A stretch of 64,000 nucleotides of DNA, from the NCBI RefSeq assembly GCF_020215665.1, contig NZ_CP084061.1, positions 1,116,001 to 1,180,000 on the forward strand. Direction: 5' to 3'. The notes beneath the pieces are model-generated. The model was not told where the DNA came from, searched no databases, and saw nothing but the letters and a program-made list of their open reading frames with translations. The stretch's first letter is position 1; each line of letters opens with the position of its first letter. This document shows, piece after piece, positions 25,013 through 32,715 of this stretch. The DNA is from Blautia parvula (GTDB lineage Bacteria; Bacillota; Clostridia; Lachnospirales; Lachnospiraceae). The translations under genes were made by a program, and so were the position numbers.

Positions 25013-26218
25013 TTTTTCAACAAAGGCCGCGATCGCGGCTATATCCGCCCCGCTGGCTCCCTTTTCCATGTAAAGCGTATCCTCCCGGTTCACAGAAGGG
25101 CCTGCTGCGTCCAGATGGATCCAGCGCACGCCTTTTCTCAATATATTCCGCTGAAATGCAAGCGCTACGCTGAGATGCTTTTTCCGGCATTCCGGCCACG
25201 GCAGTTCATGGTAGATATGGTCCAGCGGCAGTGCGAATGCCGGCTCTCCCAATCCCTGGGCAGTAAAACGGAACCGTTCCCCCGTCTCCTTGTCATTGCT
25301 GAAAATACCTGTGACAAAATCCCCATATTCCGCTCTGCAGGCATAGGTAAGGGAGGACAGGTCGATCAGCCACACAGCGCCCATATTCTGGGCCCGAACC
25401 ATGGCGTCAGCCAGCATGATCCGGCTTTTTCTCCGCGCGGCGCAGAGTTTATTTTGACGTCTGTCCCATACCCCCTCATCGGAGGCAGTTTCCGTAAAAC
25501 TCAAAACCGCGATGATGTTTTTTCCTGTCTTGCTTCCGGCCAGGATCTCAAAAACAGACAGCATGTCCGCAGCTCCGCACAGGTCAAAACAGATATCCTC
25601 CTGGGCGTCGTGATAGGCATGGTACAGCTCCTCTTCTATTCCGTAAAAAATGCTTCTTCCGATCAAAGCCACAGCCCCCATACATGAGCCGCAGTTATAA
25701 TGCAGGGTAACGGTACGCACCCCTGCCTCTTTGACCGAATCGCAGGGCACGCCAAGGGATTCGGCCAGCTCCTCTGCATATCGGGCCATCTTCTCAACAT
25801 TGATATGCCGGAAAGGAAGGTTGCCCAGGGTTCTGGCATGACCGATACAGACAGCCTCCCTCTTTCCCTCTGTGACGGCGGACAGTAAATTTTCTGATGA
25901 AATAATATAAAAGATACCATCACCATAGTCACACAGCCTGTCCCTGCACTGATATACCGTAGCCGTTTCCAATTCTTCCAGCGCATTTTCGCAAAAATGG
26001 TAGGCGCCCTGATACAGACATCGTATGATCACCTTCACCAGCTCCCGCTTTCTCTGAAAGCTCAGACCGCCGGTATCCATAAATATGCAGTGGCAGCCCC
26101 TGCGCTTTCTTCCGAGCTGTTTAAACTGCCTGCACAGCGCCGGGATGCTGGCATATCTGGGAATGACAAAATCTTCCCAGACCGCACTTTCAGATCGCTC
26201 CATATACGTGATTTCCAT
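24986..26218 (-). CDS. Degenerate M17 (leucyl aminopeptidase-like) protein
   Basis: A 410-residue homologue of leucyl aminopeptidase that has lost its catalytic motifs. The C-terminal fold is recognisable: FDLCGAADMLSVFEIL corresponds to the M.DM.GAA.V segment, MLADAMVRAQNMGAVWLIDLSSLT to the LADAL..A...IIDLATLT segment, and EKGASGADIAAIAAFVEKEL to the C-terminal KGATG helix. The metal-binding NTDAEGRL is replaced by RRKSRIML, and the Lys/Asp stretch GKG.TFDSGG by GRSIFYG. It is therefore probably a pseudo-enzyme. It has its own promoter and terminator. Confidence 0.75.
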   Translation of the reverse strand: MEITYMERSESAVWEDFVIPRYASIPALCRQFKQLGRKRRGCHCIFMDTGGLSFQRKRELVKVIIRCLYQGAYHFCENALEELETATVYQCRDRLCDYGDGIFYIISSENLLSAVTEGKREAVCIGHARTLGNLPFRHINVEKMARYAEELAESLGVPCDSVKEAGVRTVTLHYNCGSCMGAVALIGRSIFYGIEEELYHAYHDAQEDICFDLCGAADMLSVFEILAGSKTGKNIIAVLSFTETASDEGVWDRRQNKLCAARRKSRIMLADAMVRAQNMGAVWLIDLSSLTYACRAEYGDFVTGIFSNDKETGERFRFTAQGLGEPAFALPLDHIYHELPWPECRKKHLSVALAFQRNILRKGVRWIHLDAAGPSVNREDTLYMEKGASGADIAAIAAFVEKELPGEFMM

Positions 26219-26259
26219 CTCTTATCTCCCCGTGACTCATCCATAACCAAATATAACTC

Positions 26260-26288
26260 ATTATATTTTCTAAACGCTTTGCAGGCAA
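26260..26288 (-). promoter_or_regulatory. Promoter of the M17-like gene
   Basis: On the minus strand, TTGCCT (26283-26288) and TATAAT (26260-26265) are spaced by 17 bases, 42 bases upstream of the ATG at 26218. Confidence 0.6.
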
Positions 26289-26318
26289 TGGACAAATCCC
26301 ACATATCCGGTGGATTAT

Positions 26319-27536
26319 TTACACAGTATCGGACTGCCGGTACTGCATGGGTGTCATTCCTGTGATTTTTTTGAACACACGGAAAAAGTAATGACAGTCT
26401 TCATACCCCACTCTCTCTGATATTTCCCTTATATGCAGATGCGTTTCCTTTAAATACTCCTTTGCCTTCTCCACACGCAGCCTGGTAATGTAATCCACCG
26501 GGGAATGGTGCATTTCCTTTTTAAAGATCGCGGAGAAATAATTGGGATTCATACCGTAGCGCTCTGACAGCAGATTGATGGATATCTCTTCACAGTAATG
26601 CTTTTTTATGTACTCCTCTGCCAAAAGGACCTTGTCTCTGGCCCTGGAATCCGAACGCCTGCGGCCGTTCTGGAATTCTGCGGCTATGTTCCAGATATAG
26701 TCAAATATCTCATCCATGGTGTACATTTTATCCAGCACATAATAGCTCTTCAGAAGCATATCCGCATCAATGGCGCCCCGGATTTCCGGTTCATAATACT
26801 GCATGAGAATGCTCAGGGTCCTTACCCATAGAATCCTGATATAGGACATGCCGTACTTCTTGACCATATCCTCGGAAAAAAGGGTGTGCAGCATTTTCCT
26901 GCTTTTCTCTGACTGCCCCTGCTCCAGATATTTCTCCAACATGTGAAACCTGACAGCGGGCAGCTTCTTTGTCCGGAAAATGTACTCATCCTCGTAAAAA
27001 TATAAGTTGGAGCACCCATATGCGATTCTGCGCTCCAAAGCAATTCTGGCCTCCTCCAGATTCTGCAGGCAGACCCTGTCGGTCAGACTGCTGACACCTA
27101 CAGTCAGATATACACCTTTCTGTTCTCCGAGAACGGTCTTCAGCCGGAGAAAAATCTGTTCAGTCTCCCTGCGCAGACTTCTCTTGTCTCCTCTCTCATA
27201 AAACACCGCGTAAATCTGGCTGGAACAGGTCAGGCTGTTGGCAGAAAGTATCCCACACTGCGCCGGCATCCTGGTGACAAGTTCCCTTGTGTAGTCTCTC
27301 AGTCTCCTTTCCTCTTCCCACCAGCTCTTGCTGCCGCACACTATGACACAGATGTCGAGAACCGCAAGATAAAATGCCAGGTCTTTGCCGCCGGAAGTCA
27401 GTTGGGAATATAAAGGATACTTCTGTCTGATAAAAGGACCTGTTTTGGGTTCATGAACCAGCAGGTTCACCTCCCGGTCCAGTTCAAAACCATACTCTGC
27501 ACCTTTGGCTCCCGTATCTTTATGGATCGTTTTCAT
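26319..27536 (-). CDS. AraC family transcriptional regulator
   Basis: A 405-residue regulator with a C-terminal double helix-turn-helix (about residues 300-400): INLLSERYGMNPNYFSAIFK and IREISERVGYEDCHYFFRVFKK, ending in the usual TPMQYR. The N-terminal 290 residues resemble the inter-domain region of YesN-type response regulators but carry no receiver domain. The effector is unknown. It is divergent from the decarboxylase-type methyltransferase gene 160 bases away, which makes that gene its likely target. GGAGGGAG precedes the ATG. Confidence 0.88.
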   Translation of the reverse strand: MKTIHKDTGAKGAEYGFELDREVNLLVHEPKTGPFIRQKYPLYSQLTSGGKDLAFYLAVLDICVIVCGSKSWWEEERRLRDYTRELVTRMPAQCGILSANSLTCSSQIYAVFYERGDKRSLRRETEQIFLRLKTVLGEQKGVYLTVGVSSLTDRVCLQNLEEARIALERRIAYGCSNLYFYEDEYIFRTKKLPAVRFHMLEKYLEQGQSEKSRKMLHTLFSEDMVKKYGMSYIRILWVRTLSILMQYYEPEIRGAIDADMLLKSYYVLDKMYTMDEIFDYIWNIAAEFQNGRRRSDSRARDKVLLAEEYIKKHYCEEISINLLSERYGMNPNYFSAIFKKEMHHSPVDYITRLRVEKAKEYLKETHLHIREISERVGYEDCHYFFRVFKKITGMTPMQYRQSDTV

Positions 27537-27581
27537 TTCACTCCCTCCTTCCCGCTCTTACAGTCACTTTATTCTATATCT

Positions 27582-27664
27582 ATTATACCATGGAATGCAG
27601 CAGAAAAAGTTCCAAAATCAAATTTTGAATAAATCATTGTTTTTATAAAATTCTGGTGTATAAT
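27582..27664 (+). promoter_or_regulatory. Divergent promoter region between the AraC gene and the UroD-type gene
   Basis: On the plus strand, TTGTTT (27637-27642) and TATAAT (27659-27664) with 16-base spacing face the UroD-type gene. On the minus strand, TATAAT (27582-27587) serves the AraC gene. Between them, CAAAAT/ATTTTG (27613-27627) forms a 6-bp inverted repeat 10 bases upstream of the plus -35 box, where an AraC-type activator would bind. Confidence 0.55.
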
Positions 27665-27697
27665 GTAAGTAACCAATATTGGATGGGAGGTTTTTAT

Positions 27698-28669
27698 ATG
27701 ACACCAAAAGAAAATTTCAGAAAATTTTTTCAGCACGAACGCGGTGAATGGTTTCCCAGTTTTTTTACAGACGCTAACCTGTCTGTCTTTATAACGGGAA
27801 TGGATGAGCGTGCGCCCCATAACCAGTCCGGAAAAGATTTCTTCGGATGTACCTGGGTGTATGATCCTGTGGGAAATGCAGCCGTGCCTGACACCAGTGT
27901 TTTGCCGGTTCTGGATGATATCTGTGACTGGAGAGAAAAAGTAGTCTTCCCTGATTTGGACGCCGTAGACTGGGAGGCAAGCGCAAAGGCAGACAAGGTG
28001 GACCAGTATGACCCGGACAAATTCAATTATTCCATGCTTCTGGAAGGCCCCTTTGAACGTCTGCACACACTCATGGGCTTTGAAAACGCCCTCTGCGCCA
28101 TGCTGACAGACCCGGAGGAGGTAAGCGCCTTTTTCGACCGGCTTACAGAGATGAAATGCAGAGAACTGGACATTCTGAAAAAGTACTACCTCACAGAAGC
28201 CGTATGCTTCCATGATGACTGGGGCACGCAGAAAAACATGTTCTTCTCCCCGGACATCTGGCGCAGCCTGATCAAACCGCAGATTAAAAAAATCGCAGCC
28301 CACTGTCACTCTCTCGGCATGTTCTTCGATATGCATTCCTGCGGCAAAATGGATCAGATCATAGCGGAGTTCCCGGAGATCGGCATAGATTCCTTCCAGG
28401 GACAGGGCATCAACGACATTGTGGGGGCAATGAAAAAGACAGGCAGAAGCCTGTCCTATAACATCACACCAAAGTATCAGGACCTGGAAGCCCAGGCGGC
28501 AGCAGGAAACCTGACAGAGGAGGAAGTCAGAAGCCATATCCGGGAAGAAGTTTTATCCTGTGCAAAGAACGGAATCTATACAACTGCCTTCGTCCCGGTA
28601 AAGACCTGGTGGTTCCCCATCGCCATGCAGGAGGCGAAAGCCTGCGAAAAGGAAATTTTCACTATGTAG
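27698..28669 (+). CDS. Uroporphyrinogen decarboxylase-fold methyltransferase
   Basis: A 323-residue protein of the UroD superfamily in the branch used by corrinoid-dependent methyltransferases. The (beta/alpha)8 barrel has [23 protein letters not shown] near residue 170 and [25 protein letters not shown] near 210; the His and Cys there are typical zinc ligands of methyltransferase members. True HemE motifs are absent and there is no haem operon nearby. The methyl donor is unknown; O-demethylation of methoxylated compounds is a family possibility. GGGAGG is 7 bases before the ATG at 27698. No corrinoid protein gene is adjacent. Confidence 0.82.
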   Translation: MTPKENFRKFFQHERGEWFPSFFTDANLSVFITGMDERAPHNQSGKDFFGCTWVYDPVGNAAVPDTSVLPVLDDICDWREKVVFPDLDAVDWEASAKADKVDQYDPDKFNYSMLLEGPFERLHTLMGFENALCAMLTDPEEVSAFFDRLTEMKCRELDILKKYYLTEAVCFHDDWGTQKNMFFSPDIWRSLIKPQIKKIAAHCHSLGMFFDMHSCGKMDQIIAEFPEIGIDSFQGQGINDIVGAMKKTGRSLSYNITPKYQDLEAQAAAGNLTEEEVRSHIREEVLSCAKNGIYTTAFVPVKTWWFPIAMQEAKACEKEIFTM

Positions 28670-29012
28670 TGGGAAGTTCCAGGCTCACGCACAGGGCATG
28701 ATTGACTTTCTTCAGTATTTCCGCATCCAGATGGCATACCTTGTCTTTTAATCTTCGTTTATCAATTGTGCGAAGCTGCTCTAACAGGATCACGGAATCC
28801 TTCACGATCGCGTAGGAGGATGCGTCAATCTCTATATGGGTGGGCAGCTTCGCCTTGTTCATCTTCGATGTTATGGCCGCACAGATCACTGTGGGGCTGT
28901 GTTTATTTCCGATGTCATTCTGAATGATCAGCACCGGACGGATTCCGCCCTGCTCACTTCCGACCACCGGCCTTAAATCCGCGTAAAAAATATCACCTCG
29001 TTTGATAACCAC
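28662..29012 (-). CDS. mazF: MazF/PemK family toxin (mRNA interferase)
   Basis: A 116-residue endoribonuclease of the MazF/NdoA family, which cuts single-stranded mRNA. The pattern [32 protein letters not shown] and the later [16 protein letters not shown] match the family, with the catalytic Arg and Thr positions present. Start chosen at GTG 29012, eight bases after CGGAG; a GTG nine bases earlier lacks spacing. It lies 3' of alr, as in B. subtilis, but no MazE-like gene is recognisable between them. The 3' end overlaps the convergent UroD-type gene by 8 bases. Confidence 0.88.
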   Translation of the reverse strand: MVIKRGDIFYADLRPVVGSEQGGIRPVLIIQNDIGNKHSPTVICAAITSKMNKAKLPTHIEIDASSYAIVKDSVILLEQLRTIDKRRLKDKVCHLDAEILKKVNHALCVSLELPTT

Positions 29013-29163
29013 ACATTTCACACTCCGATTTTTTTCTGTTCAGATATAATTCTTCCCAATTCTCTCGTGTGTATTCCATGGTTTTTCTTGTTTTTTACTT
29101 TTCTGAAACCAAAGTCCTCCAAACGGCTGAAAAAACGGTGCGCAGGCACGTCCACACGGCCGG

Positions 29164-30300
29164 CTACTGCCCGGAAACGTACAGACGCGGCACACGTTTG
29201 TTGATGCAGCAGGCAAACTCATAATTAAAACGGCCGGATATCTCCCCCAGCTCCTCCATTGTGATGCACTCCTGCCCGTCTCTTCCGATCAAGGTCACTT
29301 CATCTAACTCTTCCGCTTCCGGAATATCTGTCACATCTGCCATGAACTGATCCATACAGACGCGTCCGATAATAGGCGCGCGCCTGCCTCGTATCAGCAC
29401 GCTGCCCCTGCCTGACAGCCCTCTGCAGTACCCGTCCGCATACCCCACGGGAATCGTGGCCACCCTGGTCGGGCGTGTTGTGACAAAGGTACCGCCGTAA
29501 CTGATCTCCACGCCGGGTTCCACTGTCTTTATGTATACAACTCTGCTTTTGAGAGCCATAACCGGTTTTAAAGGCACCGGCTCCTTTTCCACCTGGTCGG
29601 ATGGATACAGGCCGTACAGAATAATGCCTGCCCTCACTGCATCCATGTTCGCCTCGGGAATACGGATGATACCCGCGCTGTTGGAACAGTGCTTCAGAGG
29701 CACATGCAGCCCCTTCTCCTCCAGTGCATGGACAAATTTCAGGTATCTCTCAAGCTGCACATACGCCGGTTCCCTGTCCGTCTCATCGGCTCTGGCAAAA
29801 TGTGTGAACAGACCTTCCACTTCAAGGCCGGGCATCTCTGCGATCTTCAGAATCTCCGGTACATCATGCTGTAAGTCGCGATAGCCGATACGGGTCATAC
29901 CTGTATCCAGCTTAATATGTATCTTTACTGTTTTGTTCAGCCGCTTTGCCGTATCCGATAAATCCTCAGCCATCTTACCGGTAAAAACGGTTGGACGGAA
30001 ATCATTTTTGATGATCGTCTCGTAATCTTCCAGAAAGGTATATCCAAGGATCAGAACAGGCTTTTTGATGCCGCCCTCCCGAAGAGCAAGTCCCTCTTCC
30101 ACACAGGCCACTGCAAATCCCCAGATATAGGGCAGTGATTCTATGTGTTCGGCAATGGGAAGCGCTCCGTGTCCATAGCCGTCCGCTTTGAGTACGGCTA
30201 TGATCTTCGTGTCCTCATGGATATTTTTCTTCATATTTTCCAGATTATAGGAAACCGCATCCAAATCTATGGAAACGTAAATCCTGTTTGGTGTCTTCAT
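29164..30300 (-). CDS. alr: Alanine racemase
   Basis: A 378-residue PLP enzyme converting L- to D-alanine for the cell wall. The PLP lysine is in AVLKADGYGHG at about residue 38, and the second catalytic base, Tyr, is in EISYGGTFVTTRPT near 265. The C-terminal MDQFMADVTDI segment is standard. The ATG overlaps the end of the upstream nnr gene by four bases. The order nnr-alr-mazF resembles the yjeF-alr-ndoA neighbourhoods of other Firmicutes. Confidence 0.95.
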   Translation of the reverse strand: MKTPNRIYVSIDLDAVSYNLENMKKNIHEDTKIIAVLKADGYGHGALPIAEHIESLPYIWGFAVACVEEGLALREGGIKKPVLILGYTFLEDYETIIKNDFRPTVFTGKMAEDLSDTAKRLNKTVKIHIKLDTGMTRIGYRDLQHDVPEILKIAEMPGLEVEGLFTHFARADETDREPAYVQLERYLKFVHALEEKGLHVPLKHCSNSAGIIRIPEANMDAVRAGIILYGLYPSDQVEKEPVPLKPVMALKSRVVYIKTVEPGVEISYGGTFVTTRPTRVATIPVGYADGYCRGLSGRGSVLIRGRRAPIIGRVCMDQFMADVTDIPEAEELDEVTLIGRDGQECITMEELGEISGRFNYEFACCINKRVPRLYVSGQ

Positions 30301-31799
30301 AAAACTGCTCCTCTTTTCTTCAAGATCTCCGCTGTCTGTGTAATGATATCCCCGGCAATCATGCTGTACTCACCTTTTTGGGCGGCGGCCATATCCCCTG
30401 CCATACCGTGGAAATAAACGCCGAGAGCTGCCGCCTCCCTGGCTGAAAGTCCCTGGGACAAAAATCCCATGAGGATGCCAAAGAGCACGTCCCCGCTTCC
30501 CGCTGTTGCCATACCGCTGTTGCCGGAGGTGTTGATAAATATCTCCTCGCCGCCGTCGGAAATGACGGTACGTGAATCTTTACACACGGCTGTCAGGTGA
30601 TATTTCCCGGCAAAACGTTTTGTCAGGTAAAGAGGCGCTTCCTTCCACTCCTCCACAGATACCCCGGAGATTCTGGAAAACTCACCCAGATGCGGTGTCA
30701 CAAGGACCGGTGCCGGATACTGGGACAGCACTTCCATTCTGCCGGCCAGCAGATTCAGGCCGTCTGCGTCAATCAGCAGAGGTTTTCTGCCCTCCGCCAG
30801 TATGGTATACAAAATATCTTCCGCCTGCTGTCCTGTGCCGAGTCCCGGTCCTACCCCGATCACATCAGCCCATGCAAGCCCTTCCCGGATCTGTTCTTTT
30901 CGGATCTCTTCATCGTCATAAAAGCTGTACATGGCCTCCGGCAGCATTGTGGTCAGTGCCTGACGGTTCTCTTCCCTGGTATGTACCTTTATCATGCCTG
31001 CGCCGGCCCTAAGAGCCGCACAGGCGGAGAGATATGCCGCGCCGCTTATATCCCGGCTGCCGGCTGCCAGGAATATTTTCCCGAAAGTTCCTTTGTTCCC
31101 GTCCGGCTTCCTCGCCGGAATCCGGCACAGATCCTTCTCCTCACAGCTCTGTATGGACAGTTCAAAATCATTCTGAGGCAGCCTGTAGATTCCGATATCA
31201 GCCGTCCTTACCTTGCCCGCGCAGGATGCGCCCGGGTAGAATAAAAGACCTGCCTTCTCATAAGCAAAGGTGACTGTCACATCAGCCTTCACTGCGCAGC
31301 CCAGCACTTTCCCCGTATCAGCACTGATACCTGAGGGAATGTCCACTGCCATGACCTTTGCCCCTGACCGGTTCAGAGCTTCGATGGTGTCCCTGTATTT
31401 TCCGCCCACTTCCCTGGACAGACCTACACCAAAGACAGCATCTACTATAGTAGTATATTCAGCAGGTACTGCATTCTTGACAAAGGATATATGATAATTT
31501 TCTGCAATTTTCACTTGCTTTCTCATTTCTTCTGTATAATGGTCCTTTTTTCCAAGTATACAGATATCTGCCGAGACACCTGTCATATGGAGCATACGGG
31601 CCACCGCTACGCCGTCCGCACCGTTATTTCCGGTACCGCAGAGCACCAGAACTCTTTTCAAAGGAAAATTTTCCTCCCGAAGTGCCTGACAGACACTCAG
31701 AGCTGCCCGCTCCATAAGTACCAGGGAGGGAATTCCAATCTCGTGGATCGTGTATTCATCCAATAGCTTCATCTGTCCGCCGGTTACGATTTGTTTCAT
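30297..31799 (-). CDS. nnr: Bifunctional NAD(P)H-hydrate epimerase / ADP-dependent dehydratase
   Basis: A 500-residue repair enzyme for hydrated NAD(P)H. The N-terminal YjeF domain (about 1-215) has CGTGNNGADGVAVARML and AVDIPSGISADTG and epimerises NAD(P)HX. The C-terminal ribokinase-like domain (about 225-500) has LLIDADGLNLLA, TPHLGEFSRI and NSGMATAGSGDVLFG and dehydrates S-NAD(P)HX. The ATG at 31799 follows GAGAGGAG; the longer frame has no family resemblance upstream. It is the first gene of the nnr-alr-mazF operon. Confidence 0.93.
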   Translation of the reverse strand: MKQIVTGGQMKLLDEYTIHEIGIPSLVLMERAALSVCQALREENFPLKRVLVLCGTGNNGADGVAVARMLHMTGVSADICILGKKDHYTEEMRKQVKIAENYHISFVKNAVPAEYTTIVDAVFGVGLSREVGGKYRDTIEALNRSGAKVMAVDIPSGISADTGKVLGCAVKADVTVTFAYEKAGLLFYPGASCAGKVRTADIGIYRLPQNDFELSIQSCEEKDLCRIPARKPDGNKGTFGKIFLAAGSRDISGAAYLSACAALRAGAGMIKVHTREENRQALTTMLPEAMYSFYDDEEIRKEQIREGLAWADVIGVGPGLGTGQQAEDILYTILAEGRKPLLIDADGLNLLAGRMEVLSQYPAPVLVTPHLGEFSRISGVSVEEWKEAPLYLTKRFAGKYHLTAVCKDSRTVISDGGEEIFINTSGNSGMATAGSGDVLFGILMGFLSQGLSAREAAALGVYFHGMAGDMAAAQKGEYSMIAGDIITQTAEILKKRGAVL

Positions 31800-31859
31800 A
31801 TCATACACTCCTCTCTTATTCCGGTATGAATCAGGGACGTCTGTCAAACCTTCCTGCAG

Positions 31860-31897
31860 AGCAAAAGGCCGCCGCAAAAATTCCGCAGCAGCCTTTT
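31860..31897 (-). terminator. Terminator of rex
   Basis: On the minus strand, a GC-rich stem (AAAAGGCTGCTGCGG with GCGGCGGCCTTTT) starts directly behind the rex stop codon and ends in TTTT. It separates rex from the nnr operon. Confidence 0.7.
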
Positions 31898-31898
31898 C

Positions 31899-32543
31899 TT
31901 ACTTTTTATGTTCGGTCACATAACAATTCAGGTTATAAGACAATCGCATGAGGCTCTCAGAAAGGTGTACATTTTCCACGATGACATCCTCCGGGACCTC
32001 CAGATCCAGATGTGCGAAATTCCAGATGGCTTTGATTCCGTTTTCCACCAGCAGGTTGGCTGTCTCCTCCGCGTTATTCTTAGGCAGAGTCAGCGCTGCT
32101 ATCTGAACATCATTATCCTTCAGATACTGGGGAAGTTCATCCATCATAAGAATTTCGTTCCCACGGATAGAGATACCTTTCAGAACCGGATTCACATCAA
32201 ATATACCCACCACTTTAAATCCGCGCTTTTCAAACTGTACATAATTGGCCAGTGCCTGTCCCAGATTGCCGGCTCCGATGATGATCATGTTGTGGGTCCT
32301 GTCGAGCCCCAGAATCTTGGCGATCTCTGTGTACAGGTACTGCACATTATAGCCGTATCCCTGCTGCCCGAATCCTCCGAAATTGTTCAGGTCCTGGCGG
32401 ATCTGGGATGCGGTCACGCGCATCTTGCTGCTCAGCTCGTTTGAGGAAATACGTTCCACACCATCTTCCAAAAGTTCTCCTAAATATCTGTAATATCGGG
32501 GAAGTCTTCTGATGACTGCTTTCGATATGCATTTTTCGTCCAC
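31899..32543 (-). CDS. rex: Redox-sensing transcriptional repressor Rex
   Basis: A 214-residue NADH-sensing repressor of fermentation genes. The N-terminal winged helix has LPRYYRYLGELLEDGVERIS and ASQIRQDLNNFGGFGQQGYGY, and the Rossmann domain has IIIGAGNLGQALANY near residue 90. The C-terminal helix that swaps between monomers is present (HLSESLMRLSYNL). It is divergent from the ABC-F gene, an arrangement also known in Bacillus (ydiF/rex). A consensus promoter lies 50-75 bases upstream. Confidence 0.95.
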   Translation of the reverse strand: MDEKCISKAVIRRLPRYYRYLGELLEDGVERISSNELSSKMRVTASQIRQDLNNFGGFGQQGYGYNVQYLYTEIAKILGLDRTHNMIIIGAGNLGQALANYVQFEKRGFKVVGIFDVNPVLKGISIRGNEILMMDELPQYLKDNDVQIAALTLPKNNAEETANLLVENGIKAIWNFAHLDLEVPEDVIVENVHLSESLMRLSYNLNCYVTEHKK

Positions 32544-32588
32544 GACTTTACCCTCCTTATGTCTAAGTTTTCTGTTTCATATAGGAAT

Positions 32589-32617
32589 ATTATATATAAT
32601 TGTTAAAATAAAGTCAA
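32589..32617 (-). promoter_or_regulatory. Promoter of rex
   Basis: On the minus strand, TTGACT (32612-32617) and TATAAT (32589-32594) are spaced by exactly 17 bases. The spacer contains TTAACAA, one half of the clostridial Rex operator, but the other half is poor. Confidence 0.7.
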
Positions 32618-32648
32618 ATACAATTCCAGTTATTGTTGTTTTTATCTG

Positions 32649-32676
32649 TTGTCAAATTCTGAATTTCCGATATAAT
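32649..32676 (+). promoter_or_regulatory. Promoter of the ABC-F gene
   Basis: TTGTCA (32649-32654) and TATAAT (32671-32676) are spaced by 16 bases and lie 40 bases before the ABC-F start. Confidence 0.7.
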
Positions 32677-32715
32677 AGGAAGGGTGAACCAAAAGATAAA
32701 GGAGATTCGTATAAA

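Noticed and set aside
24869-25687. A 272-codon plus-strand frame
   Set aside because: It is antisense to the M17-like gene and lacks a ribosome site and coding character.
27569-28537. A 322-codon open frame on the minus strand
   Set aside because: It lies wholly antisense to the UroD-type gene, has no ribosome site and no family pattern.
29040-29222. A 60-codon minus-strand frame between alr and mazF
   Set aside because: It begins inside alr in another frame, has no ribosome site and does not resemble an antitoxin.
32589-32620. Rex operator in the rex promoter
   Set aside because: Only one half-site (TTAACAA on the minus strand) is good; the second half matches at three of seven positions.
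32512-32715. A longer N-terminus for the ABC-F protein
   Set aside because: The upstream frame is open by chance; AAAGGAG and family homology place the start at 32716, after the promoter.
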